DNA of 64,000 nucleotides from Fibrobacteria bacterium (GTDB lineage: Bacteria; Fibrobacterota; Fibrobacteria; UBA11236), in the NCBI GenBank assembly GCA_025360005.1, contig JANYDA010000052.1, positions 1 through 64,000 of the forward strand. Direction: 5' to 3'. This document shows, one piece after another, positions 44,998 through 53,034 of this stretch; position 1 is the stretch's first letter, and the number at the start of each line of letters is the position of its first letter. Under the pieces are notes generated by a model. It saw only the letters and a list, made by a program, of their open reading frames with translations, searched no databases and was not told where the DNA came from. Made by a program: the position numbers and the translations under genes.

Positions 44998-45728
44998 TTT
45001 CGCACCTCTTCGCTTTCCCAAGCAGGAACCTGGATCATTCCTCTACGCATAGTCGGCCTGAAAAAAGCCGGTTTGGGAAATTTTCCGTCCGTAAAATCCA
45101 AATCGTATAGCATAAATCCCAGATCTCGATCCTCCTGGAGAGCCGGGGCCTTCACTTGCTCGACCGCGATTTCATTTTCAGGAATGAATTTGAATGCGCA
45201 GCTGAATTCCCGACAGCCCAGATAAGGTTGATTGAAGCACTGTCCTTTAGATACCCGTCGCTCAAACATCGAATAATATTTTCCAGGATTTTCATCCTTG
45301 GCCCAATCAATGCGCTCAGCCGAATCCAATAAGGAATCAGAAACGGAATGAGTGGTTCGGGGTCTCTTGGGTGGAGGGATGAATTCAAGTTCGGCATGAA
45401 GCCTATAAGCCACGTCGCGTAGAAATAGCCCGGCCCTTTGCTGGCGCTCATCCTCAATAAAAATACCACCGCTTCCGGGTGAGGCCACTTTGCCCACTTC
45501 GTTTCGACGTACCGAAATCCAGCGAATCGGATTCAGCACTTCGACTTTTCGTATCTGCCACTTTATGGCTGGCTTCCAAAAAATCGCCGTGAAAATGGCC
45601 CGAGCCGCCGAAGGTGTAATGATATCGTAGCTGACACGCTCCACCTTCATTTCAGGCCGTGTAAAGCAAGCATAGTCACCCTTGACTTCTAGGCAAAAGA
45701 CTTTGTTAGTGTAGGTCAAAGAGAACAT
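44994..45728 (-). CDS. cas5c: CRISPR pre-crRNA endonuclease Cas5c
   Basis: In type I-C systems Cas5c replaces Cas6 and cuts the repeat RNA. The protein has 244 residues: KVFCLEVKGDYACFTRPEMKVERVSYDIITPSAARAI is the family N-terminus. NPIRWISVRRNEV and RDVAYRLHAELEF follow, and near the C-terminus YLGCREFSCAFKFI and DFTDGKFPKPAFFRPTMRRGMIQV. The ATG at 45728 directly abuts GGAG, an unusual zero spacing. TTG at 45719 is nine bases away and could be the true start. The gap to cas3 is 12 bp. Confidence 0.95.
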   Translation of the reverse strand: MFSLTYTNKVFCLEVKGDYACFTRPEMKVERVSYDIITPSAARAIFTAIFWKPAIKWQIRKVEVLNPIRWISVRRNEVGKVASPGSGGIFIEDERQQRAGLFLRDVAYRLHAELEFIPPPKRPRTTHSVSDSLLDSAERIDWAKDENPGKYYSMFERRVSKGQCFNQPYLGCREFSCAFKFIPENEIAVEQVKAPALQEDRDLGFMLYDLDFTDGKFPKPAFFRPTMRRGMIQVPAWESEEVRK

Positions 45729-45740
45729 CTCCTTTCAAAA

Positions 45741-48053
45741 TCAGCATATGAATTCGGTTCCCGTGTAGACGGGGCCATCAAGGCGTAGACCGAAGGTATC
45801 ATCATAAAGATTCGGCACGCATTGCGCCCATACTCCCAACAACCCTTCAGGCCCTTTTATTTCCTGGATCGCTCCCTGATCTCGCAAACTTTTCCAGATA
45901 CGATCAGGAACGTTAACGGTGTACCGTTGTAATCGACGCATTCTAGGTCTCGACGGACCGAGGCGGCGAATCTCTTCCAGAATACCCTTGCTGGAATACT
46001 TGCCGGACTCGAACCAGATGACTATGCCCCGACTTCCCTGCTGATCAATGAGTTTGTACCACACAGCGGCCGAACGGAATTGAAACTGCCCGGCTCCTGC
46101 ATTCGTCAGGAAATAGTCTTTGAATTTCCTCCACCCGAAGTCATTGACCCGTCCATAGAAAAATTTGAAATATCGCTGAAAAGATTCCGGTGCCAGCATG
46201 CTGGCCCAATCCGGCGATGACCGCAATACTTCGGCGCCGGCATCTTCCCCTTTACGCAACAGCCCAGCGGGAGCCGGTTTCGGTGGGTGGAATATCACTA
46301 CTTTACCTAGCCTGCCTTCAACATTTCGCCCTTCACGGTTGCAGCGACCAGCCGCCTGAGCAATACTGTCAAGACCCGCCATGGCCCTATAAACCACCGG
46401 AAAGTCAATGTCGACGCCGGCTTCCACAAGCTGTGTGCTTATAACCCTTAAGGGCTTATTTGTCCGCAACCCTGATTTTATTTCGGCAACCACGCGGGAA
46501 CGGTGTTCCCCACACATCAAAGCTGACAAATGCACAGGAGTTTCCACCGTATTTTTCCGAAGCGCTTCCCAAAGGTCCCGGCAGTCCTGACGTCTATTAA
46601 CGATGCACAATACTTGCATATGCTTGGCAAGCTCCAGGCTTAAACTGAGCCAATCCACTCTTTCCGGGCCCTGCATCTGTAAGGAGACCCTTTGAAGGCT
46701 ACGCGATAGTCCATCTCGATCTCGCACAATCTCACGCACATTTTGCAATCCCTGAAATTTCGCTTCACCGGATCCTATCCCTCCCTCAAGCGCAGGTTGG
46801 GTTGCGGTGCATAACACCACCGTGCAGCCGAAATGCGAAGTTAATCCCTTAAGAACCGAAAGAGTTGGTGCAAGCAATTCCGGAGGAAGCATCTGAGCCT
46901 CGTCCAAAATGATAACGGAATTGACGAGGCTATGAAGCTTCCTTGATTGGCTGGTACGAGAGGCGAAAATCGACTCGAACAACTGCACATTGGTGGTGAC
47001 CACAATAGGTGCGTCCCAATTCTCGGAGGCGAGGCGTCCTCTTGGAGTTTCCCTATCCGGATCAAGGTTACTATGATGTTCCAATATGTTGTCTGCTCCA
47101 AAGATTTCCGAAAATGTTTGTGCCGTTTGCTCAATGATGCTTGTATACGGAATGGCTACCACTATCCTGCGTTTTTTGTTTTTTAAAGCGTGGTCAAGAG
47201 CGAACGCCATGGAGGAAAGGGTTTTTCCGCCACCAGTTGGGACGGTAAGAGAGAAGAACCCGGGCTCTAACAAAGCGGCCTTTCGGCAATCTTCCAAAAC
47301 ATCCCGACGGATCTTATTAATTGGGAAATCGAAATTGCCTTCACGTTGGAGCCTGGTATCGCGCGCAATCAGACTTACGCTGAAAAGGGATTGTAAGGTC
47401 TCCAAATTTGTCAGGGGTTTCCGTAACTGGGGCTTCGTGGAATCCATAAATGCTTCCGTATCCAAAAAATCCGCGTCCACCAAACACGAAAAAAGCATAC
47501 GAATCCATAAGTGGGCATGCTCCTGGCTAAATGGCGGATTGGAGGTGGGAAGCGGAGCTTCTAAAATTTCACCCGGAATATTCGCACGTTTCGCCTCAAC
47601 AAGATGGGCGGGCTCCTTTAGCCGCTCCTCTAATCCTCTGCCTTCCGCTTCCTCCTTGATCCAGTCCGGCAATCCGGAGTGGTGTCCCGCAATGAGATAA
47701 GCCAATATCCTGCCGATGCCGGGATGGCGTTGAATGGCATGGATCGCACCCGCGGTGCTATGATCGACTTTCCCGGGAATGTTTTCCAAATGCGCATCGG
47801 CATTATAGCCACTGACAGAACGGATGTAGGATTGGAAATCGGATTTGTACTTCCCCAGGTCATGCCACAGACCCGCCAAACTGGCCCAGTCTCCGGACCC
47901 GAAGTGGGAAGCGGAAGCCCCTGATCGGCGAGCTACTTCTTGAAGGTGTTGAACGAGGCTATGTTCATCCCATTTTCCGTCGGTCATTTGGCGGACATGG
48001 GCAAGGTATTCTTCTGGCATCTCTCCCAAAACATAGCTCCTACCCTCTATCAT
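45741..48053 (-). CDS. cas3: CRISPR-associated nuclease-helicase Cas3
   Basis: The effector nuclease-helicase of type I systems, 770 residues. The N-terminal HD domain carries GLWHDLGKYKSDFQ and VDHSTAGA, then IAGHHSGLPDW. The helicase part has Walker A PTGGGKTLSS, DEAQ box ILDEAQMLP (DExH variant), TTNVQLFESIF, and motif VI AGRCNREGR. All active-site motifs look intact. A perfect inverted repeat spans the start codon. The gap to the WYL gene is 24 bp, with no terminator between, so they are probably cotranscribed. Confidence 0.97.
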   Translation of the reverse strand: MIEGRSYVLGEMPEEYLAHVRQMTDGKWDEHSLVQHLQEVARRSGASASHFGSGDWASLAGLWHDLGKYKSDFQSYIRSVSGYNADAHLENIPGKVDHSTAGAIHAIQRHPGIGRILAYLIAGHHSGLPDWIKEEAEGRGLEERLKEPAHLVEAKRANIPGEILEAPLPTSNPPFSQEHAHLWIRMLFSCLVDADFLDTEAFMDSTKPQLRKPLTNLETLQSLFSVSLIARDTRLQREGNFDFPINKIRRDVLEDCRKAALLEPGFFSLTVPTGGGKTLSSMAFALDHALKNKKRRIVVAIPYTSIIEQTAQTFSEIFGADNILEHHSNLDPDRETPRGRLASENWDAPIVVTTNVQLFESIFASRTSQSRKLHSLVNSVIILDEAQMLPPELLAPTLSVLKGLTSHFGCTVVLCTATQPALEGGIGSGEAKFQGLQNVREIVRDRDGLSRSLQRVSLQMQGPERVDWLSLSLELAKHMQVLCIVNRRQDCRDLWEALRKNTVETPVHLSALMCGEHRSRVVAEIKSGLRTNKPLRVISTQLVEAGVDIDFPVVYRAMAGLDSIAQAAGRCNREGRNVEGRLGKVVIFHPPKPAPAGLLRKGEDAGAEVLRSSPDWASMLAPESFQRYFKFFYGRVNDFGWRKFKDYFLTNAGAGQFQFRSAAVWYKLIDQQGSRGIVIWFESGKYSSKGILEEIRRLGPSRPRMRRLQRYTVNVPDRIWKSLRDQGAIQEIKGPEGLLGVWAQCVPNLYDDTFGLRLDGPVYTGTEFIC

Positions 48054-48066
48054 TCCGTGATAGAGG
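48044..48066 (-). promoter_or_regulatory. Perfect inverted repeat over the cas3 start codon
   Basis: CCTCTATCA and TGATAGAGG form perfect 9-bp arms around a 5-bp centre in the 24-bp gap between the WYL gene and cas3. The cas3 ATG (48053-48051) begins at the centre and runs into the second arm; the GGA preceding it is in the loop. In RNA this would be a 9-bp hairpin that could hide the start codon. As DNA it is a dyad suitable for a dimeric regulator. The dyad is plain in the sequence; the role is inference. Confidence 0.6.
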
Positions 48067-48077
48067 TGTCCTCTGTT

Positions 48078-49049
48078 TCAGACCGTTTTAAGCTTGGGTT
48101 CCAATCTCGATCGAGCCCGCAGTAGCATTCCCGCTACTTCCTGCCGCAACTCATCCGGTCTCTCTATAGACACCTCATCGGCAAAGCGCATTACATCACG
48201 CGCCAGCTCATGGATGCTGCCGCAGGGGAATTCTAATCGTACCCGCCCCCCGTGCATAAGCCTTGTTCGCTGCTTAGGATGCCAGCACTCCTCACCTGCC
48301 AACCTTGCGGCCAAGCCGTCGAAAATAAGAACGGCCCTGCGCTTTGCCCGCCCCGCAAAAATCCCATAAGCATCCCCGAAATGGGAATCCAAAACCTCTC
48401 GGACGATGTCTTTCGCCGGAATGGGGATGACCTGGAAGCTCTTCATGCGACTAAGCGCGAACTCCCGAAGCTTTCCCGAATCGTGATCGAAACTGTCCAG
48501 ATACCAGTTGTCACGATAGTGAACAAGGGTTTGGGGGGAAACCGTCCGCTTATGCGGCTTGGAATCTTTGATTCCAGTGTATTGGAAAGTTGCCTGATTC
48601 CGCGTTAGAACCGCGCGCGCTGCGGATAGAAGGATATCGGAATTTATCGGGCGGTGATGCGTCGGCAGCAAACGGATGCGATTTTTCCAATCGATTGTCT
48701 GCAAGTCCTGTTGCAGCAGAAGCTCCTCCATACGGTGATGAATCGGTTTCAACTTCTCTTCAAGAACGCCGCATCCCAAGGTTTCCAGCCAATGAGCGAG
48801 TCCCAGCAATGCGGCCAATTCGTCCGCCTTGAACCAGAATCCGGGAACTTCAAATGCCTTCCCTTCTTCGAGTCGGTAGCTTCCTCCTTCAAATACAATG
48901 GGAACTCCTCTTTCGCGGCTGCGGGACACAATGCGATGAACCGTGGGAGTAGAACAATTCCAACGTGTTTCCAAATATTTCCGCGTCAGCCGTCGGTGTC
49001 CGGATTTCAATAGGGCCGCGAGATCGGAAAGGCGATCGTCGGATATCAA
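48078..49049 (-). CDS. WYL-domain transcriptional regulator
   Basis: A 323-residue regulator heading the cas operon. The N-terminal helix-turn-helix is about residues 5-60 (LSDLAALLKSGHRRLTRKYL, then CSTPTVHRIVSRSRERG). The WYL domain is around 140-205, with the motif W182-Y183-L184 in RDNWYLDSFDHD. The WCX-like C-terminus is about 220-320. WYL regulators are common in CRISPR and other defence loci, where they bind nucleic-acid-like ligands and usually repress. The start in the open frame is TTG 49049, preceded only by a weak AGAAG. No better in-frame start is seen. Confidence 0.9.
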   Translation of the reverse strand: MISDDRLSDLAALLKSGHRRLTRKYLETRWNCSTPTVHRIVSRSRERGVPIVFEGGSYRLEEGKAFEVPGFWFKADELAALLGLAHWLETLGCGVLEEKLKPIHHRMEELLLQQDLQTIDWKNRIRLLPTHHRPINSDILLSAARAVLTRNQATFQYTGIKDSKPHKRTVSPQTLVHYRDNWYLDSFDHDSGKLREFALSRMKSFQVIPIPAKDIVREVLDSHFGDAYGIFAGRAKRRAVLIFDGLAARLAGEECWHPKQRTRLMHGGRVRLEFPCGSIHELARDVMRFADEVSIERPDELRQEVAGMLLRARSRLEPKLKTV

Positions 49050-49103
49050 AAAATTCTTCTCGTAAGAGGTTGTGGATTCAAGTTGCGTCTCGTGAAATTG
49101 AAG

Positions 49104-49131
49104 CCTATACTACTTATCAGTTGTGGGTCAA
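49104..49131 (-). promoter_or_regulatory. Candidate promoter of the WYL-cas operon
   Basis: On the minus strand TTGACC (49131-49126) is followed after 16 bp by TATAGG (49109-49104), about 55 bp before the WYL start codon. The position is right for the operon promoter. It is a reasonable but imperfect sigma-70 match. Confidence 0.45.
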
Positions 49132-49193
49132 ACTAGTGTAAACTCCGGTATTGGGCATTTGAAAAAAAGGTTTTGGGTAGGGCGAATCCGTAT

Positions 49194-49207
49194 TCTCTGT
49201 ACAGAGA
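49194..49207. promoter_or_regulatory. Palindrome upstream of the cas operon promoter
   Basis: TCTCTGTACAGAGA is a perfect 14-bp palindrome about 60 bp upstream of the candidate -35 element of the WYL-cas operon. It could be a regulator site, perhaps for the WYL protein or an upstream activator. The arms do not match the cas3 inverted repeat. Confidence 0.4.
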
Positions 49208-49246
49208 CAACTGTTCAAACCTCCTGCCGTGATGGATTGGGATCGT

Positions 49247-49276
49247 AAAAAAGGCGGAACCCTTTCGGATCCCGCC
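49247..49276 (-). terminator. Strong intrinsic terminator, minus-strand sense
   Basis: In minus-strand RNA, GGCGGGAUCC pairs with GGGUUCCGCC (10 bp, two G-U pairs). The loop is GAAA and a run of six U follows directly (49252-49247). No annotated gene precedes it on that strand. It would insulate the cas operon from upstream transcription, or end a small transcript from about 49280-49450. Confidence 0.75.
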
Positions 49277-49500
49277 TTCCCTCGTGTGGTCCCGGATCCA
49301 CGCAAAAGTGCGGACCCAAGTACAAGAAATAGGGGTAGGAAGATCCATGCCAGACGCACCGGTTCCCTTTTAGCCGCCATTTTAGGATGATTGTGACATG
49401 ACCCGGTTCAAGAGGTACTTTGCCTCTGTAAAAAATCGCCTGCTTTGTCGGGACGGCTTACACTTCCTTCCGATTTCCTTTTCCGTCCGCTAGGAGTCCC
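49277..49500. other. Gene-free right edge of the CRISPR island
   Basis: About 220 bp between the terminator and the next plus-strand gene. A minus-strand frame (49380 to 49117) has a hydrophobic stretch (LAWIFLPLFLVLGSALL) but no ribosome binding site and runs through the terminator, so I do not call it a gene. Inverted arms AGAGG and CCTCT (minus-strand sense, near 49420) flank a seven-base loop. Base composition returns to GC-rich past 49490. Confidence 0.4.
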
Positions 49501-50487
49501 ATGTTGGAATTGAAATTCTCCCAGCTCTCACCGGTCCTGATCAAGTTCCTGGCGCGTTACGGGTTCGGGGAGGATTGCGCCGTCACCTTGGCGGGCGCGG
49601 CCGGATCGGGGCGCGTGTACTTCCGTCTGCAAATGGGACTGCGCAATTTCATCGTGCTGGTCTCGCCTTCCGACGATGCGGATTTCGGGCGCTTCCTGCG
49701 CATCACGCAATTCTACCGCCTGATGGATTTCCCCGTGCCCATGGTCTACTGCATCGACGATGCCGCGCATCAGGTGATCCTGGAGGACCTGGGCGATCGG
49801 CGCTTGTACGATTGCATCAAGGCGGGGGAACCGGCGCTGGATCTGTACCGCAAAGTGATCCATCAGTTGGTGGATTTGCAGACGCGCTGCTTCCAGCGCC
49901 ATCAGGAAAGCCCGGACATCCGTTCGCGCCTTTTCGACGAGCATGATCTGCGGTGGGAAACCGACTACTATACCGTCCAATACCTGCAAGGCCGGCGCGG
50001 CATCGTTTTCAGCGCGGCGGATAAGGCGCGCCTGGAGGCGCTCTTCAAGGATTTGGCGCACCGGGTGGACCTGCAACCCAAATCCATCATGCACCGGGAC
50101 TTCCAATCCCAAAACCTGATGATCCAATTCGACGGCAGCGTGCGCGTCATCGACTACCAGGGCAGCCGCCTGGGATCGGTCTACTATGATCTGGCGTCCC
50201 TGCTGCTCGATCCCTACACCATGCTGGCGGACGCGGACATCGACGAGTTGCTGCGTTACTACCACGCGCATTCGCTCAACCCGCTCCCCTTCCCGGACAT
50301 GTTCCACCAATTCCTGCTGGCGGCCGCGCAACGCGTGATGCAGGCGCTGGGGGCCTATTGCTTCCTCAGCCGCCACAAGGGGCTGCCGCAATTCCTGGCC
50401 TACATCGGACCGGGCGAGCAGCGCCTCAAATGGATCCTGGATCGATTGGCGTGGCCGGAGATGAAAACCGTGTTGCCCAAGCTTTAG
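49501..50487 (+). CDS. AmgK-like sugar kinase (aminoglycoside phosphotransferase family)
   Basis: A 328-residue protein with the APH kinase fold. Catalytic loop MHRDFQSQNLM (about 199-208) contains the catalytic Asp, and the metal-binding Asp is in VIDYQGSRLGSVYYDLASLL. This YQG..G..YYDLASLL segment is close to AmgK, the anomeric MurNAc/GlcNAc kinase of peptidoglycan recycling. The usual partner MurU is not in the window. It opens the right-hand glycan cluster. AGGAGT lies six bases before the ATG. Substrate is inferred from the family. Confidence 0.8.
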   Translation: MLELKFSQLSPVLIKFLARYGFGEDCAVTLAGAAGSGRVYFRLQMGLRNFIVLVSPSDDADFGRFLRITQFYRLMDFPVPMVYCIDDAAHQVILEDLGDRRLYDCIKAGEPALDLYRKVIHQLVDLQTRCFQRHQESPDIRSRLFDEHDLRWETDYYTVQYLQGRRGIVFSAADKARLEALFKDLAHRVDLQPKSIMHRDFQSQNLMIQFDGSVRVIDYQGSRLGSVYYDLASLLLDPYTMLADADIDELLRYYHAHSLNPLPFPDMFHQFLLAAAQRVMQALGAYCFLSRHKGLPQFLAYIGPGEQRLKWILDRLAWPEMKTVLPKL

Positions 50488-50592
50488 CAAACCGCTCCCG
50501 GCCGGGCCCGCAGGAGAGCTTCCGGCATCGCCCGGTCCACGGTTTTTTCCTACCTTGACACCCTTTGCATGGCACCGATCGGAAGGATGATC

Positions 50593-53034
50593 ATGGCGGG
50601 GTTCTTCGTGGAAAAACGGCGCTGGCTGGCGGATAATTGGAAGGCCCTGCTCGCCATCTGCGTGATCGGATTGCTGCCTTTCCTCTCCTTCCTCACTGCT
50701 TCCGGCCAAGCCCTGTATGCGTCCGATCAATTGGGGGCTCCCGCCTGGAAATTCTATTTCGACGCGTTGCGCACCGGTTCCATCCCCATGTGGCACCCTT
50801 ACGGCCTGGGAGGCATGCCCAGCTTCGACGCCGGCTTCGGCGACGGCGCCTATCTCCCCTTCCTCCTTGTCGGCTGGCTCGTGGGGCATGGCCTTCTGCC
50901 CATAGCCACCTTCATCTCCTGGATCTTCATCCTCCACGTGCTCATCGCCGGTTGCACCGCCTACTACCTGGTGAACCGCTTCTTCTCCCTGCATCGCATG
51001 CTGTCCGTGGCGCTGGCCGTGGCCTACATGCTGAACACCAATTTCATTTCCCATATCCATGCCGGGCATACGGGCAAGTTCTACATCATGGCGTGGTTGC
51101 CGCTATCCCTCTACCTGCTGCTCCGCAGCCTGAAAACGGGCGCGAAATGGTACCACAGCTTTTTCTTCGCGCTTTCCATCGCCTGGCTGCTTTCCACCTT
51201 CCATCCCCAGTTCATGTATTTCGTGCTGATGGGCTTCTTCCTGGTATGGGCTTTCAAGTTCTTCTGGCTGGCCAAGGAAAAGCGCCCGGCCCAGGCGCTG
51301 CTGTTGTCGGTGAAATTCTGGATCCCGGTGTTCTGCGGCATCGGCATGGTTTTCTTCCTCTTCTATCCGCCCATGCAATGGACCAAGCTGTACGGCGTCC
51401 GCGGCAGCGGAGAGAAGACCACCTACGAGCACGCCACTTCCTGGTCCATGCACCCGGAGGAAACGGCGTCGCTGGTGGTGCCGGAGTTCACCGGGCTCAA
51501 CGAGAAGTATTGGGGACGGAATCCTTTCAAGCTGAACTCCGAATATCCGGGCCTCTCCGTATTGTTCCTGGGCATTTTGGGCTTCGCCTTTTTCCATCGC
51601 GAGAAGCGGAGATGGTTCTGGCTCTGGGGATCGGTGGGGCTATTGGCCGTCATTTTCGGATTGGGCGCGCATACCCCGCTGTTCCGGCTCTTCTACGCCT
51701 TTGTCCCCGGCATCAAAACCTTCCGCGCGCCCAGCATGATGCTGTTCTGGCTGGCTACGGCCTTGCTTATCATGAGCGCGGACGCCTTGTCGCGCCTTAC
51801 CGGTCCCAAGTCCATTCCCGCGGACAAGAAAAAGAAATGGGGCAAGCGCCTTTGGCAGGCGGGCTTCGGCGCCGCCGGGCTCCTGACGGTAATCGGCTTG
51901 GCCCCGGACTTCTTCTTGAATATCTGGGACGGCCTCTTCGCGGCCGAAGGCGGCGGCAATATCGCCAATCGAGCGGCGGATCATTCCGCCCTGGCGCTGG
52001 GCTTCCTGCGCGGGGGCGTGCTGTTGGCCGTGCTGGTCTACTCCACGCGCAAATGGCTGCTGGATTCGGTGGAGCCCATGCGCTTCGGTCTGGTGCTGCT
52101 GGCCGTTACCTGCGTGGACCTGATGTGGGTCGATGCCAACTTCATCAAGGTCTATGATCCTTCTCCGGCATTGTCCCGGGAGCCCGCCGTCGCATTCCTG
52201 AAAGCGGACACCTCCGCTTTCCGCGTCTTTGGCCTGCCCGGCGCCTATGAACGCTGGAACATGCAATACCAGCTTATCGAAACCGCCGACGGCTGGACGG
52301 ACAACGAGTACCGGTTGTACCGGGAATACCGCGGGGAAGATTACCAGAACAACCCCAACTTCATGGCCGGCCTCAAGCAGAACCCGGACGGTTCCGTCTC
52401 CGGCAGCCCGTTCCTGGACATGCTCAACGTGAAGTACCTGGCCTACCGCCTGCAGGGCGAGGGAGGCATTCACCTGGCGCCGAATACCAGCGCGCTGCCC
52501 CGGGCCTGGTTCGTTTCCCATTGGGACACACTCCCTGAGACCGCGACCCTGGATCGCATGAAGCAGACGGGATTCGATCCGCGTAAACTGGCCCTTCTAT
52601 CCGGATCCGGCGTCGCTCCCAACCCTCTTCCCGCCGACGCAGGTAACCCCGGAGATACGGGGGCAGCGGCGGATTCCGCGCGCGCCGCCGCAAAACCCGC
52701 GGCGGGCGTCCGCATGGACTCCAAGGACTATGATCATTCGCAATGGACCGTGTCCGCTCCGGCCGAAGGCGTGTTGGTGCTTTCCGAACTCTGGTTTCCC
52801 CATTGGCGCGTTGAGGTGGACGGTAAACCCGCCGATCTGTTGCGCGCTGACTTCGCCTTCCGGGGTGTGCGGTTGGCCGCGGGCACGCATACGGTGGCCT
52901 TCTCGTACCATTCCCCCTGGATAGCGCTGGGCCTCAAGGTCTGCCTCGTTTCCATACTCGGGCTCGTCGTCTTTTTGATCGGGCTCCGCGTCCTGGCCCC
53001 CAGGCTGGAACGTCCCGCGCCGAACCTTCCGTGA
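50593..53034 (+). CDS. YfhO-family membrane protein
   Basis: A large polytopic membrane protein of 813 residues resembling the YfhO family, whose members are glycosyltransferase-like (GT-C) proteins. It has about 12-13 hydrophobic segments in the first 500 residues, and QALYASDQLGAPAWKFYFDALRTGSIPMWHP near the N-terminus, where GT-C enzymes place their acidic catalytic loop. A soluble C-terminal beta domain follows, with VLSELWFPHWRVEVDGKPA typical of the family. A helix near the end closes it. Three ATGs exist (50569, 50587, 50593); I used 50593, six bases after GGAAGG. It may modify a lipid-linked glycan. Its stop overlaps the next GTG. Confidence 0.8.
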   Translation: MAGFFVEKRRWLADNWKALLAICVIGLLPFLSFLTASGQALYASDQLGAPAWKFYFDALRTGSIPMWHPYGLGGMPSFDAGFGDGAYLPFLLVGWLVGHGLLPIATFISWIFILHVLIAGCTAYYLVNRFFSLHRMLSVALAVAYMLNTNFISHIHAGHTGKFYIMAWLPLSLYLLLRSLKTGAKWYHSFFFALSIAWLLSTFHPQFMYFVLMGFFLVWAFKFFWLAKEKRPAQALLLSVKFWIPVFCGIGMVFFLFYPPMQWTKLYGVRGSGEKTTYEHATSWSMHPEETASLVVPEFTGLNEKYWGRNPFKLNSEYPGLSVLFLGILGFAFFHREKRRWFWLWGSVGLLAVIFGLGAHTPLFRLFYAFVPGIKTFRAPSMMLFWLATALLIMSADALSRLTGPKSIPADKKKKWGKRLWQAGFGAAGLLTVIGLAPDFFLNIWDGLFAAEGGGNIANRAADHSALALGFLRGGVLLAVLVYSTRKWLLDSVEPMRFGLVLLAVTCVDLMWVDANFIKVYDPSPALSREPAVAFLKADTSAFRVFGLPGAYERWNMQYQLIETADGWTDNEYRLYREYRGEDYQNNPNFMAGLKQNPDGSVSGSPFLDMLNVKYLAYRLQGEGGIHLAPNTSALPRAWFVSHWDTLPETATLDRMKQTGFDPRKLALLSGSGVAPNPLPADAGNPGDTGAAADSARAAAKPAAGVRMDSKDYDHSQWTVSAPAEGVLVLSELWFPHWRVEVDGKPADLLRADFAFRGVRLAAGTHTVAFSYHSPWIALGLKVCLVSILGLVVFLIGLRVLAPRLERPAPNLP

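Noticed and set aside
49117-49380. 87-codon minus-strand frame with a hydrophobic segment
   Set aside because: No ribosome binding site, and the strong terminator lies inside it. Kept only as a hint of a small transcript.
49528-51069. Long minus-strand frame opposite the kinase and the YfhO-like gene
   Set aside because: Antisense shadow; the plus-strand genes have clear family motifs.
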